64,000 nt of DNA, taken from positions 62,001 to 126,000 of the forward strand of contig NZ_NERV01000005.1 of assembly GCF_003063315.1 (NCBI RefSeq). Direction: 5' to 3'. Numbering within the stretch: the first letter of the stretch is position 1; every line of letters begins with the position of its first letter. The position numbers were made by a program, and so were the translations under genes. The stretch comes from Limnohabitans sp. T6-5 (GTDB lineage Bacteria; Pseudomonadota; Gammaproteobacteria; Burkholderiales; Burkholderiaceae_C). Below the pieces are notes generated by a model. The model saw only the letters and a program-made list of their open reading frames with translations, searched no databases and was not told where the DNA came from. This document shows positions 46,493 to 55,971 of the stretch, piece after piece.

Positions 46493-48133
46493 TCAAGCCG
46501 TAGGCAAGCGGTGATCCCGGAACTGTTCACGCAGCTTGGTCTTGAGCAGTTTGCCCGTAGCCGTGTGCGGCAAGGCGTCAACAAACACGACGTCGTCGGG
46601 CAGCCACCATTTGGCAATGCGCGTCGACAGGTAATCGAGCAGCTCTTTGGCCTCAACCTGCGCACCTGCACGGCGCACCACCAGCAAGAGCGGGCGCTCT
46701 TGCCACTTGGGATGCGCCACCCCGATCACCGCCGATTCGGCCACTCCGGGGTGCGAGTTGGTGGTGTTTTCCACATCGATCGATGAAATCCATTCGCCGC
46801 CAGACTTGATCACGTCCTTGGCGCGGTCCACCAGTTGCAGGTAACCGTCGGGGTCGATGGTGGCCACGTCACCCGTGGGGAAGTAACCCTCGTCGTCGAG
46901 CACCTCACCCCCCTCGCGTCGGTAATACCCACTGGCAATCCACGGGCCGCGCACATGCAGGTGCCCAAAAGCCACGCCGTCCCAGGGCAGGGCTTGGCCA
47001 TTTTCATCGACGATCTTCAAGTCCACGCCCCAGACGCCACGGCCTTGCTTGAGCTTGGTCTTGATCAGGTCTTCGGCAGGGACATTCGCGTGCTTGAGCA
47101 GCAGCTTGCTGATCACACCAATCGGGCTGGTCTCGGTCATGCCCCAGCCTTGCACCACTTCGGCACCGAACTGGTTTTCGAAGCGCTCGAGCATGCCACG
47201 CGCCACTGCTGCGCCGCCAATGCCGATGCGCTTGACACCCAGCGATTTGGGGTCCAGGTGCGGGTTCGCGTCCAGGTACTGGAACAGCATCATCCACACC
47301 GTGGGCACGCCTTGCGAGAACGTCACCCGCTCCTGCTTCATCAAGTTGTAAACGCTCTCACCGTCCAAGTGCGGGCCAGGCAGCACCAACTTGGCTCCTA
47401 CCATGGCCGCGGCATACGGCATGCCCCAGGCATTGGCATGGAACATCGGCACGATCAAGAGCAAGGTTTCCGTCGAGCTGACGCCAAAGGTGTCGGGGGC
47501 CAACTCCATCAGCGTGTGCAGCAGTGTGGAGCGGTGCGAATACAAAACGCCTTTGGGGTTGCCCGTGGTGCCCGAGGTGTAGCACAGCGAAGACGCACTG
47601 CGTTCGTCGAATTCGGGCCAGGTGTACTCGCTGCTTTGCGAAGCCATCAGGTCGTCAAAGCACAGCACATTGGGTACGCCGATGTCGGGCATGTGCGCCT
47701 TGTCGGTCATGGCCACAAAAGTCTTGACGGTCTTGAGCGAGGGTGCCAGCTGCGCCACCAGTGGCGCAAAGGTCAGGTCAAAAAACAGCACCTGATCTTC
47801 GGCATGGTTGACGATGTAGTCCACCTGCTCAGGAAACAAGCGCGGGTTGACCGTGTGCAACACCGCGCCGCAGCCCGACACGCCGTAGTACAGCGCCAGG
47901 TGTCGGTAGGAGTTCCAGGCCAAGGTCCCGACACGGTCCCCCTGCTTGACCCCCAGCACCTGCATGGCCTGAGCCACTTGCCGGGACAAGGTGCAGACGC
48001 CCTTCCAGGTGGTGCGGTGCACACTCCCTTCGGGCAAGCGCGACACGATTTCGGTGTCCGGGTGAAACGTGGCTGCGTGCTCGATCAGTGAAGAAATGAG
48101 CAGCGGGCGGTCTTGCATCAGGCCTTGCAACAT
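46493..48133 (-). CDS. AMP-dependent acyl-CoA ligase (DmdB/long-chain type)
   Basis: 546 residues of the acyl-adenylate superfamily, which makes acyl-CoA from a free acid, ATP and CoA. Motif A3 is [20 protein letters not shown], the A5-like region [12 protein letters not shown]7 [11 protein letters not shown] and A10 [13 protein letters not shown] with the catalytic Lys. It resembles proteins named 3-methylthiopropionyl-CoA ligase (DmdB), but these names cover many medium-chain and aromatic-acid ligases. AGGAG eight bases before ATG 48133 supports the start. It is the last gene of the beta-oxidation operon and would activate the imported acid. Confidence 0.88.
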   Translation of the reverse strand: MLQGLMQDRPLLISSLIEHAATFHPDTEIVSRLPEGSVHRTTWKGVCTLSRQVAQAMQVLGVKQGDRVGTLAWNSYRHLALYYGVSGCGAVLHTVNPRLFPEQVDYIVNHAEDQVLFFDLTFAPLVAQLAPSLKTVKTFVAMTDKAHMPDIGVPNVLCFDDLMASQSSEYTWPEFDERSASSLCYTSGTTGNPKGVLYSHRSTLLHTLMELAPDTFGVSSTETLLLIVPMFHANAWGMPYAAAMVGAKLVLPGPHLDGESVYNLMKQERVTFSQGVPTVWMMLFQYLDANPHLDPKSLGVKRIGIGGAAVARGMLERFENQFGAEVVQGWGMTETSPIGVISKLLLKHANVPAEDLIKTKLKQGRGVWGVDLKIVDENGQALPWDGVAFGHLHVRGPWIASGYYRREGGEVLDDEGYFPTGDVATIDPDGYLQLVDRAKDVIKSGGEWISSIDVENTTNSHPGVAESAVIGVAHPKWQERPLLLVVRRAGAQVEAKELLDYLSTRIAKWWLPDDVVFVDALPHTATGKLLKTKLREQFRDHRLPTA

Positions 48134-48196
48134 AAAGGTCTCCTGGAGTTTTGATCAAGGCGGGAAGACCACAAGGGCTTCCCGTCCAAGGAGGCC

Positions 48197-49423
48197 TTAA
48201 CCGGCCGTTGCCGGCAAGATGGTTTCGTAAACCTTGCCGTTGAAGCGCTGCAACGCCTTCTTCTGGATGGGGAAGAAATCGTCGGGTGCAGTCTTGATGT
48301 CAATGCCGGGGTACAGCATGGGTGGCGTGAAGTTCAGGTTGGCCGCCTGCTTCATGATGTTTTCACGGGTGAGGTTGTCGCCCGCCATGCGCAGCACCTG
48401 CACCATGGTCGCGGCGGTCGAATAGCCATTGGCATTGAGTGTGTCTTCAGGATCGCCCGAGGGGTAGTACTGTTTCATCGTGGCCGCGTATTCAGCGACA
48501 TCTTTGTTGCCAGCAGCTGCTGGATCCAAGGGGGTCAGCAAGTAGGTTGAAGAGATGATGCCTACGGCGTTTTCAAGCCCGGCAGGCTTGAGCACAGAAC
48601 TGGCCGACTGCGACACGCTCACCAAGTACTGGGTGGGCTTGAAACCGATTTCGGCCGATTTGCGGATGGCCTGCGCTGCAAATTTGGGGGTGGTGATGCT
48701 GACAAACACATCCACACCGGCCGACTTGAGCGTCACCATCTGGCTGTCGATGGTGGGATCGCTCACCTCGTAGGTCAGGTGCTGGGTGACCATGGTCTTG
48801 GCCTTGTCGCCCAGACCATCGAGCAGGCCTTTCATGTAGTCCTTACCGAAGTCGTCGTTTTGCATGAGCACGCCGATTTTGGCGTTGGGCTTGGTCTGCA
48901 AAATGTGCTTGGCATACAAGCGGCCTTCGGCCTGGTAAGTGGGCTGCCAGCCCATGGTCCAGGGGTTGGCCTTGGGGTCGCCAAAACGGGTGGCCCCGGT
49001 GTTGATGAACAACTGGGGGATTTTTTTGGCGTTGAGGTAACGCTGCACCGCGATGTTTTGCGCCGTGCCCAGCGAACCAAACATGAGCAGCACTTCGTCT
49101 TGCTCGACCAGCTTGCGGGTCTGCTCCACAGACTTGGCCGGGTTGTAGGCATCGTCGAGCGTCATGAAGTTGATCTTGCGGCCATTGATGCCCCCTGTGG
49201 CATTGACCTTGTCAAAGTAAGCCTGCATGGCTTTGCCAACAGTGCCGTAGGCCGAAGCGGGGCCGGAATACGGGTTCAGGTTGCCCAGCTTGATTTCGGT
49301 GTCGCTGGCACCCGGGTCGTATTTTTTCTGGGCATGCGACACCAAAGGGAAAGCGCTGGCCAGCAACATGCCGGCACCGAGTTTGAGGGACCGGCGCAGA
49401 CCGGCATCAAAAGATTTGGACAT
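48197..49423 (-). CDS. ABC transporter substrate-binding protein of the beta-oxidation operon
   Basis: 408 residues with a signal peptide (RRSLKLGAGMLLASAFPLVS ending SHAQ) and a type I periplasmic binding fold (IKLGNLNPYSGPASAYGTVG, MTLDDAYNPAKSVEQTRKLV). It is LivK-like but far from true leucine-binding proteins. With the four Liv genes downstream in the same operon it should bring a carboxylic acid to the ligase. The substrate is unknown. Confidence 0.9.
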   Translation of the reverse strand: MSKSFDAGLRRSLKLGAGMLLASAFPLVSHAQKKYDPGASDTEIKLGNLNPYSGPASAYGTVGKAMQAYFDKVNATGGINGRKINFMTLDDAYNPAKSVEQTRKLVEQDEVLLMFGSLGTAQNIAVQRYLNAKKIPQLFINTGATRFGDPKANPWTMGWQPTYQAEGRLYAKHILQTKPNAKIGVLMQNDDFGKDYMKGLLDGLGDKAKTMVTQHLTYEVSDPTIDSQMVTLKSAGVDVFVSITTPKFAAQAIRKSAEIGFKPTQYLVSVSQSASSVLKPAGLENAVGIISSTYLLTPLDPAAAGNKDVAEYAATMKQYYPSGDPEDTLNANGYSTAATMVQVLRMAGDNLTRENIMKQAANLNFTPPMLYPGIDIKTAPDDFFPIQKKALQRFNGKVYETILPATAG

Positions 49424-49563
49424 GTTGTCTCCTGGTCGTTGTGATTGAACTGAATCAGGCGCTGAAACACCGCCGCCGAAGGCCTCGTGCTTTGTGCGTC
49501 ACTTGCATCGTAGAAACCTGACCACTTGGGGGCATCGTCGGAACTGACGATATTGCAAAGGCT

Positions 49564-50364
49564 TCAGCGTGGCGGGAACTTGGGCTCGCGTTTTTCGAGG
49601 AAGGCGCTCACGCCTTCGGCAAATTCAGGCCGGTCGATCAGCTCGCGCTGGCGCGAGGCCTCATAGTGCAACTGCTCTTGCAAGCTGGCACTCTCGGCGT
49701 GGTCGTAGGTGCGCCGGATTTCATGCGCTGCATGGGCGGGCAGTTGCGCCAGACGCTGCGCCAAGGCCTGGGCCTGCTCCGCCAGTTCGGCGTCTTCCAC
49801 GCAAGCCCAGATCAAGCCCCAGTCCAGCGCCTGTTTGGCCGGCAGGCGCTCGCCCAGCAAGCTCAGGCCCACGGCACGGGCACGCCCTGCCGAGCGCTGC
49901 AAAAACCAGGTGCTGCCCAGGTCCGGCACGATGCCCAAGCGCGGCATGAAGGGCAAATAAAAGTAAGCCGACTGCGCCGCGACCACAATGTCTGCCGCCA
50001 GCGCCACGCCCACACCTGCGCCTGCGCAGGGGCCGTTGACCGCGCTCACCACCGGAAACGGCAGGCTGCGGATGTCTTCGATCAGGCGGTTGGACAGCGC
50101 CTCCATGGCGTCGGCCGTTTGCTCGCCCAGGCTTTGGTCAGAAGGTGGGCGCATGCTGCCCAAATCGGCCCCCACGCAAAAGGCCTTGCCCATGCCGGTG
50201 ATGACCAATGCCCGCACCGAGCGGTCTTCACGCAGGACTGCCAATTGCTCACGCATCGCCACTTGCAGCGGCTGCGCCAAAGGGTTCAAGCGTTGCGGAA
50301 TGTTCAGCTTGAGCCAAGCCACATCGCCTTGGCGCTCCAGCAGGATAGGGTGGTCATCGGCCAT
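49564..50364 (-). CDS. Enoyl-CoA hydratase/isomerase, PaaG-like
   Basis: 266 residues of the crotonase fold. The oxyanion segments are AFCVGADLG and GPCAGAGVGVALAADIVV. Where hydratases have the second catalytic Glu, this protein reads GIVPDLGSTW with Asp148, as in PaaG-type enoyl-CoA isomerases. It may therefore shift double bonds instead of, or in addition to, hydrating them. It lies between LivM and the binding-protein gene in the beta-oxidation operon. Confidence 0.9.
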   Translation of the reverse strand: MADDHPILLERQGDVAWLKLNIPQRLNPLAQPLQVAMREQLAVLREDRSVRALVITGMGKAFCVGADLGSMRPPSDQSLGEQTADAMEALSNRLIEDIRSLPFPVVSAVNGPCAGAGVGVALAADIVVAAQSAYFYLPFMPRLGIVPDLGSTWFLQRSAGRARAVGLSLLGERLPAKQALDWGLIWACVEDAELAEQAQALAQRLAQLPAHAAHEIRRTYDHAESASLQEQLHYEASRQRELIDRPEFAEGVSAFLEKREPKFPPR

Positions 50365-50379
50365 GGTGTCTCCAACAAA

Positions 50380-51387
50380 TCAGTGGCTTCGGGCAGCCCG
50401 CCAGGCCTGCAGCTTGCGCAGCAGACCCACCACGCCGCCGGGCATGACAAACATCAGCAAGATCAGCACCACGCCATACACCGCCCAAGGCGCGGCCTTG
50501 GACACTTTTTCGGCCAGGTTGGGCACAAACATGATGAAGATGGCCCCATACAAAGCACCCCAGAGCGTGCCCACACCGCCCACCACAATGCCCACCAGCA
50601 AAGAGATCGACAGGAACAGCGTGAACGAGTCGGGCGAGACAAACTGCACCGCAATCGCCGACAGGGCGCCGCCTACGCCGGTGTAAGCAGCCGACACGCC
50701 AAAGGTCATGGACTTGTAGTGCCGGTTGTCAACGCCCATGGCTTCGGCCGCCATGGCGTGGTCGCGGATGGCCCGCATGGCCCGGCCCGTGCCGCTTTGC
50801 AGCAGGTTGTGCGCGATCCAGAACATCACCACCGCCACCGCCAGGGCAAACAGGTACAGCCATTGGTCTTGCGTGAGTGGCAGGCCCCAAGGCGCATCAG
50901 GCTTCATCAACACAATGCCTTGCACGCCACCGGTCCAGGCTTCGAGGTGTTTGTATTTGAGCAGCTGCGGCATGGCCACACCGAGCGCAAAAGTGGCCAG
51001 CGCAAGGTACAAGCCTTCGAGCTTGAGCGCAGGTCGGCCAAACAGATAACCGATCAACAGGCACACCACCGCTGCGGCAGGCACCGTGGCCCAGTAGGGC
51101 ACATCGGCATGTTCCATCAGGATGCCGGTGACATAGGCCCCCAGCGCAAAGAAGGCCCCGTGACCCAGCGAAATCTGACCGTTGTAGCCGGTCAGCATGT
51201 TCAGGCCCACCAGCGCGATCGCATAGGCCACCACCATGGTGGCCTGAAACAGCTGGTAGCCCTTGGCCACAAAGGCCAGGCCCACGGCCAGAATCAGCAG
51301 CACCAGCAAACCGGCTTTGACGGTGCGCTCCGACAAACCGGCAACGGCCGTCGGCAAAGAGGCGTTCAGGGTCGCACTCGGTTTCAT
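50380..51387 (-). CDS. livM: LivM-type ABC permease of the beta-oxidation operon
   Basis: 335 residues with about nine membrane helices. YNGQISLGHGAFFALGAYVTG and AAEAMGVDNRHYKSMTFGVS are the conserved LivM segments. The end (LLRKLQAWRAARSH) is ordinary, unlike the LivM near 38 kb that continues into an amidase subunit. It starts three bases after the LivH gene. Confidence 0.93.
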   Translation of the reverse strand: MKPSATLNASLPTAVAGLSERTVKAGLLVLLILAVGLAFVAKGYQLFQATMVVAYAIALVGLNMLTGYNGQISLGHGAFFALGAYVTGILMEHADVPYWATVPAAAVVCLLIGYLFGRPALKLEGLYLALATFALGVAMPQLLKYKHLEAWTGGVQGIVLMKPDAPWGLPLTQDQWLYLFALAVAVVMFWIAHNLLQSGTGRAMRAIRDHAMAAEAMGVDNRHYKSMTFGVSAAYTGVGGALSAIAVQFVSPDSFTLFLSISLLVGIVVGGVGTLWGALYGAIFIMFVPNLAEKVSKAAPWAVYGVVLILLMFVMPGGVVGLLRKLQAWRAARSH

Positions 51388-51390
51388 GGT

Positions 51391-52263
51391 TCAGACCCTC
51401 GTCACAATTTTTTTGCCCAGCAGGCCCGAGGGCCGCACGATCAGCACCCCCACGATCAGCACCAGCGCCACCGTCAGTTTGAGCTCGGTGCCCACCACAT
51501 AGCTGCCCATCAGGTTTTCCAGCACGCCCACAATGAAGCCGCCCAGCACCGCGCCCACCGGGTTGTCGATGCCGCCGATCAAGGCGCCCGCAAACGCGTA
51601 GAGCAAGACGCCGGTCATCATGTTGGGGTCCAGAAACACCACCGGGGCCACCATCATCCCGGCCACGGCACCAATGGCGCCGGCCAGGCCCCAGCCCAGC
51701 ATCAGCATGCGCCCGACCGAGATGCCCACCAGGCGCGACGAGTTGGCGTTTTGCGCTGCCGCCCGCATGGCCAAGCCCAGGGGCGTGAAGCGGAAAAATG
51801 AGAACAACAGAGCCACCATGACCAGCGCCACAAAAATGGCCCCCACCTCGTGTGCCGACATGAGCTGCGAGCCATACCAAGCCCCCGCCGGAAAAGGACT
51901 GGGGAAGGTCTTGATGGTGTAGCCAAACAGCCAGCCCGCCAGGCTGTGGAAGATCACCAGCAAACCGATGAAGACCACCACCACCGACAACTCGGGCGCG
52001 CTGTGCATGGGCCGGATCACGGCAAACTCGATGGCCGCGGCCAGCACAAAAGACAGCACCACCGTCAGCGCAAAAGCCCCCCAATACGGCAGCCCCGCGT
52101 CCAGCAGCATCCAGGCCAGAAAGGTGGAGAACATGGCCATCTCGCCTTGCGCGAAGTTGATGTGGTGCGTCGCCTGGTAAATCATCACCAGGGCCAGCGC
52201 CACACTGGCATAAATACCGCCCGTGGCCAGACCGGAGAGTGTTTGGTGCAGCAATTCATTCAT
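51391..52263 (-). CDS. livH: LivH-type ABC permease of the beta-oxidation operon
   Basis: 290 residues with about eight membrane helices and the LivH N-terminus LATGGIYASVALALVMIYQA then THHINFAQGEMAMFSTFLAW. The loop VGISVGRMLMLGWGLAGAIG is the ATPase contact. It lies 11 bases after LivF in the direction of transcription. Confidence 0.93.
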   Translation of the reverse strand: MNELLHQTLSGLATGGIYASVALALVMIYQATHHINFAQGEMAMFSTFLAWMLLDAGLPYWGAFALTVVLSFVLAAAIEFAVIRPMHSAPELSVVVVFIGLLVIFHSLAGWLFGYTIKTFPSPFPAGAWYGSQLMSAHEVGAIFVALVMVALLFSFFRFTPLGLAMRAAAQNANSSRLVGISVGRMLMLGWGLAGAIGAVAGMMVAPVVFLDPNMMTGVLLYAFAGALIGGIDNPVGAVLGGFIVGVLENLMGSYVVGTELKLTVALVLIVGVLIVRPSGLLGKKIVTRV

Positions 52264-52274
52264 CGGTCAATCCC

Positions 52275-52991
<717 letters not shown>

Positions 52992-53073
52992 GGCTGTCCT
53001 CCGCCGGGCCGTCCCAAGGTGGACAGGGCCCCCTCGGGGGGCAGTGCGTACACGCAGTGACGAACGTGGGGGT

Positions 53074-53874
53074 TCATTGTTCTTCCTCTGATTCGCCCAA
53101 GTAGGCACGGATCACCTCGGGGTGCTGGCGCACCTGCGCAGGCGTGCCCTCGGCGATCTTCTTGCCAAAGTTGAGCGCCACCACCCGGTCCGAAATGCCC
53201 ATGACCAGGCCCATGTGGTGCTCCACCAGCAGCACCGTGACCTTCAGGCGGTCACGGATGTCGCGGATCATCTCGCCCAGGCTGTGCAGTTCTTCGTGGT
53301 TCAAGCCGCAAGCGGGCTCGTCGAGCAGCAACAACTGCGGCTGCGAGGCCAGGGCACGTGCCAACTCCACCCGCTTTTGCGTGCCAAAAGGCAAGTCGCC
53401 CACCACACGGTGGGCCTCGGCCTGCAGGCCCAAAAATTCGATCAGCTCATCGGCCTTGGCCGCCGCTTGCGCTTCCACTTGCGCCACACCGGGCAGGCGA
53501 AACGCATTGCGCAAAAAGCCCGCATGGTGCTGGCTGTGGCTGCCAACGAGCACGTTTTCACGCACCGTCATGGTTTTGAACAGCGCCAAGTTCTGGAAGG
53601 TGCGTCCGATGCCCAGACCGGCCATGCGGTGACGCGGCAACTGGTTGAGCGCTTGACCGTTCCAGGCGATGGTGCCGCTGTCGCACACATACAGGCGCGA
53701 AAGGCAATTGAACAAGGTGCTTTTGCCCGCGCCGTTGGGGCCGATCAGGGCACAAATCTCACCCCGATTCACGTCGAACGACACCCCGTCCAGGGCCACG
53801 ATGCCGCCAAAGCGGACTGTGACACCTGAGATGCTGAGCAGGGGCTGGCCGGATTCAGGCGCGCTGCTGTGCAT
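53074..53874 (-). CDS. livG: LivG-type ABC transporter ATPase of the beta-oxidation operon
   Basis: 266 residues with Walker A GPNGAGKST, Q-loop GIGRTFQNLALF, signature region LPFGTQKRVELARAL and Walker B LLLLDEPACGLN. The start at 53874 overlaps the thiolase stop as TGATG, so transporter and thiolase are translationally linked. That is good evidence that the transported compound is fed to the beta-oxidation enzymes of the same operon. Confidence 0.93.
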   Translation of the reverse strand: MHSSAPESGQPLLSISGVTVRFGGIVALDGVSFDVNRGEICALIGPNGAGKSTLFNCLSRLYVCDSGTIAWNGQALNQLPRHRMAGLGIGRTFQNLALFKTMTVRENVLVGSHSQHHAGFLRNAFRLPGVAQVEAQAAAKADELIEFLGLQAEAHRVVGDLPFGTQKRVELARALASQPQLLLLDEPACGLNHEELHSLGEMIRDIRDRLKVTVLLVEHHMGLVMGISDRVVALNFGKKIAEGTPAQVRQHPEVIRAYLGESEEEQ

Positions 53875-55052
53875 CACAGACGCTCGATGATGGTCACATT
53901 GGCCATGCCGCCGCCTTCGCACATGGTTTGCAGGCCGTAGCGCTTGCCCCGCTGAGCCAGCGCGTGCACGAGGGTGGTCATGAGCTTGGTGCCCGAAGCA
54001 CCCAGCGGGTGGCCCAGCGCGATCGCGCCGCCGTTGACGTTCAGGCGCGCCGGGTCGGCCCCCAGCGCCTTGAGCCAAGCCAGCGGCACCGAGGCAAAGG
54101 CTTCGTTGACTTCGTAGAGGTCGATGTCGTCGATCTTCATGCCCGCTTTTTTCAGGGCCCGTTCGGTGGCGGGGATGGGGGCTTCGAGCATGATGACCGG
54201 GTCGTGGCCGATCATGGTCATGTGGTGGATGCGGGCCAGGGGCTGCACGCCCAGGGCTTTCAGGCCGCGCTCGTTGACGATCATCACGCCTGTAGCGCCG
54301 TCGCAAATCTGGCTGGCATTGGCGGCAGTAATGACACCGCCTTCTTGCAGCAGCTTGACACTCTGGATGCTCTCCAGCGACGCTTCGGCGCGGATGCCCT
54401 CGTCAGCGCTGTGCATCTCACCCGTTGCGCCGCCGTCTGCGGTGCGCACCGCCACGGGCAAAATTTCGTTCTTGAATGCGCCCGCCTGGGTCGCGGCCAA
54501 GGCGCGCTGGTGGCTCAGTAAGGCGTAACGGTCCAGCTCGTCTTTGCTCAGACCGTATTTGCGGGCCATCATCTCGGCGCCCACAAACTGGCTGAAGGCC
54601 ACGTTGTTGTAACGCTGGTTGACCAAATCACTTTGGTAAGAACCCATGCCCGCCTTGGAGGCCAGCGACGAGGGACTGAACATGGGCACCCGCGTCATGG
54701 ACTCGACGCCCGCTGCGATCACGATGTCCATCGCACCCGACATGACGGCCTGCGCCGCAAAGTGCACCGCCTGTTGCGACGAGCCGCACTGCCGGTCAAT
54801 CGAGGTGCCGGGCACCGACTCGGGCAGGCGCGAGGCCAGCACCGCATTGCGCGCCACGTTGGTGGATTGCTCGCCCACCTGGCTCACGCAACCCATGAAC
54901 ACGTCCTCGATCAGCGCCGGATCGGCCTCGGTGCGGTCCACCAGGTCGTTCAGAACCTGCGCCGCCAGATCCACCGGGTGCCAGCCGGACAGGCGCCCGC
55001 CCCGACGCCCGCCTGCGGTGCGGGTGGCGGCGACGATGAATGCTTCAGACAT
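53874..55052 (-). CDS. Thiolase (acetyl-CoA acyltransferase)
   Basis: 392 residues with the full thiolase set: Cys89 in [10 protein letters not shown], the His in [15 protein letters not shown] and the second Cys in [10 protein letters not shown]. It cleaves 3-ketoacyl-CoA with CoA, releasing acetyl-CoA. ATG 55052 ([20 protein letters not shown]) is the family start; an upstream in-frame extension is not conserved-looking. It lies between the SDR and the LivG genes. Confidence 0.95.
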   Translation of the reverse strand: MSEAFIVAATRTAGGRRGGRLSGWHPVDLAAQVLNDLVDRTEADPALIEDVFMGCVSQVGEQSTNVARNAVLASRLPESVPGTSIDRQCGSSQQAVHFAAQAVMSGAMDIVIAAGVESMTRVPMFSPSSLASKAGMGSYQSDLVNQRYNNVAFSQFVGAEMMARKYGLSKDELDRYALLSHQRALAATQAGAFKNEILPVAVRTADGGATGEMHSADEGIRAEASLESIQSVKLLQEGGVITAANASQICDGATGVMIVNERGLKALGVQPLARIHHMTMIGHDPVIMLEAPIPATERALKKAGMKIDDIDLYEVNEAFASVPLAWLKALGADPARLNVNGGAIALGHPLGASGTKLMTTLVHALAQRGKRYGLQTMCEGGGMANVTIIERL

Positions 55053-55170
55053 GTTGTGTTCCCCGAAAGTTAGCCAATGAAGGTCATTCTGGTGTCCACC
55101 CCCGCCCACCCACATCGTCAGAACAGACGATTTTGGGCGAAACGGGCTAACAGAAAGCGCGGTGCGCAGC

Positions 55171-55953
55171 TCAGCGCGGTGCCATGCGGATGGCCCCGTC
55201 GATGCGGATGCATTCGCCGTTGAGGTAGCGGTTGGTGATCAGGGTTTCTGCAAGGTGGGCGTATTCGTGGGGCTCGCCCAGGCGTTTGGGGAAAGGCACC
55301 GTCGCGGCGAGCGCGGCCTTGACGTTGTCGGGCGCGGCTTGCAGCAACGGGGTGTTGAAGATGCCGGGCAAGATGGTGTTGACGCGGATGCCGTCGCCCA
55401 TCAGGTCGCGGGCAATGGGCAGCGTCATGCCCACAATGCCCGCCTTGCTGGCCGAGTAGCTGGCCTGGCCCATCTGGCCGTCTTGGGCCGCGACCGAGGC
55501 GGTGTTGATGATCACGCCACGCTCGCCATCGTCTTGGGGCGTGAGGGTCAGCATGCCTGCGGCCGACTTGGCGATGCAGCGGAAAGTGCCCACCAGGTTG
55601 ACCTGGATGATGCGGTCAAAGTTCGCGGTGGGGAAGGACCGGATTTCGCCCGTGGCCTTGTCGCGGCTGGCGGTCTTGATGGCGTTGCCCGTGCCTGCGC
55701 AGTTGACCAGGATGCGCTCCTGGCCCAGCGCCGCACGCGCTTTGGCAAACCCGGCATCGACCTGCTCTTCGGAGGTCACATCGACTTTGCAGAAGACACC
55801 CCCCAACTCTTGTGCCAGGGCTTCGCCCTGCACCTCGTTCAGGTCAAACAAGGCCACCTTGACGCCATGGCTGGCCAGTTGCCGGGCTGTGGCGGCGCCC
55901 AGGCCCGAGGCTCCGCCGGTGATGACGGCTGTCACTTGTGAATCGAGTTTCAT
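55171..55953 (-). CDS. SDR-family 3-hydroxyacyl-CoA dehydrogenase-like protein
   Basis: 260 residues. Cofactor motif TGGASGLG, Asp37 after the second strand favouring NAD, and the catalytic set Ser153, Tyr166, Lys170 (YSASK). The insertion between 88 and 112 and the end RLGEPHEYAHLAETLITNRY resemble the HSD17B10-type short-chain 3-hydroxyacyl-CoA dehydrogenases, including branched-chain ones. It lies 18 bases after the FadB-like gene in transcription order. Confidence 0.9.
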   Translation of the reverse strand: MKLDSQVTAVITGGASGLGAATARQLASHGVKVALFDLNEVQGEALAQELGGVFCKVDVTSEEQVDAGFAKARAALGQERILVNCAGTGNAIKTASRDKATGEIRSFPTANFDRIIQVNLVGTFRCIAKSAAGMLTLTPQDDGERGVIINTASVAAQDGQMGQASYSASKAGIVGMTLPIARDLMGDGIRVNTILPGIFNTPLLQAAPDNVKAALAATVPFPKRLGEPHEYAHLAETLITNRYLNGECIRIDGAIRMAPR

Positions 55954-55971
55954 GGATGTGTCTCCTGATGT

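Noticed and set aside
49666..51801. Long open frame of 711 codons opposite the enoyl-CoA hydratase and LivM genes
   Set aside because: Low-complexity His/Gln/Arg composition, crosses two real genes and their intergenic gap, no family resemblance.
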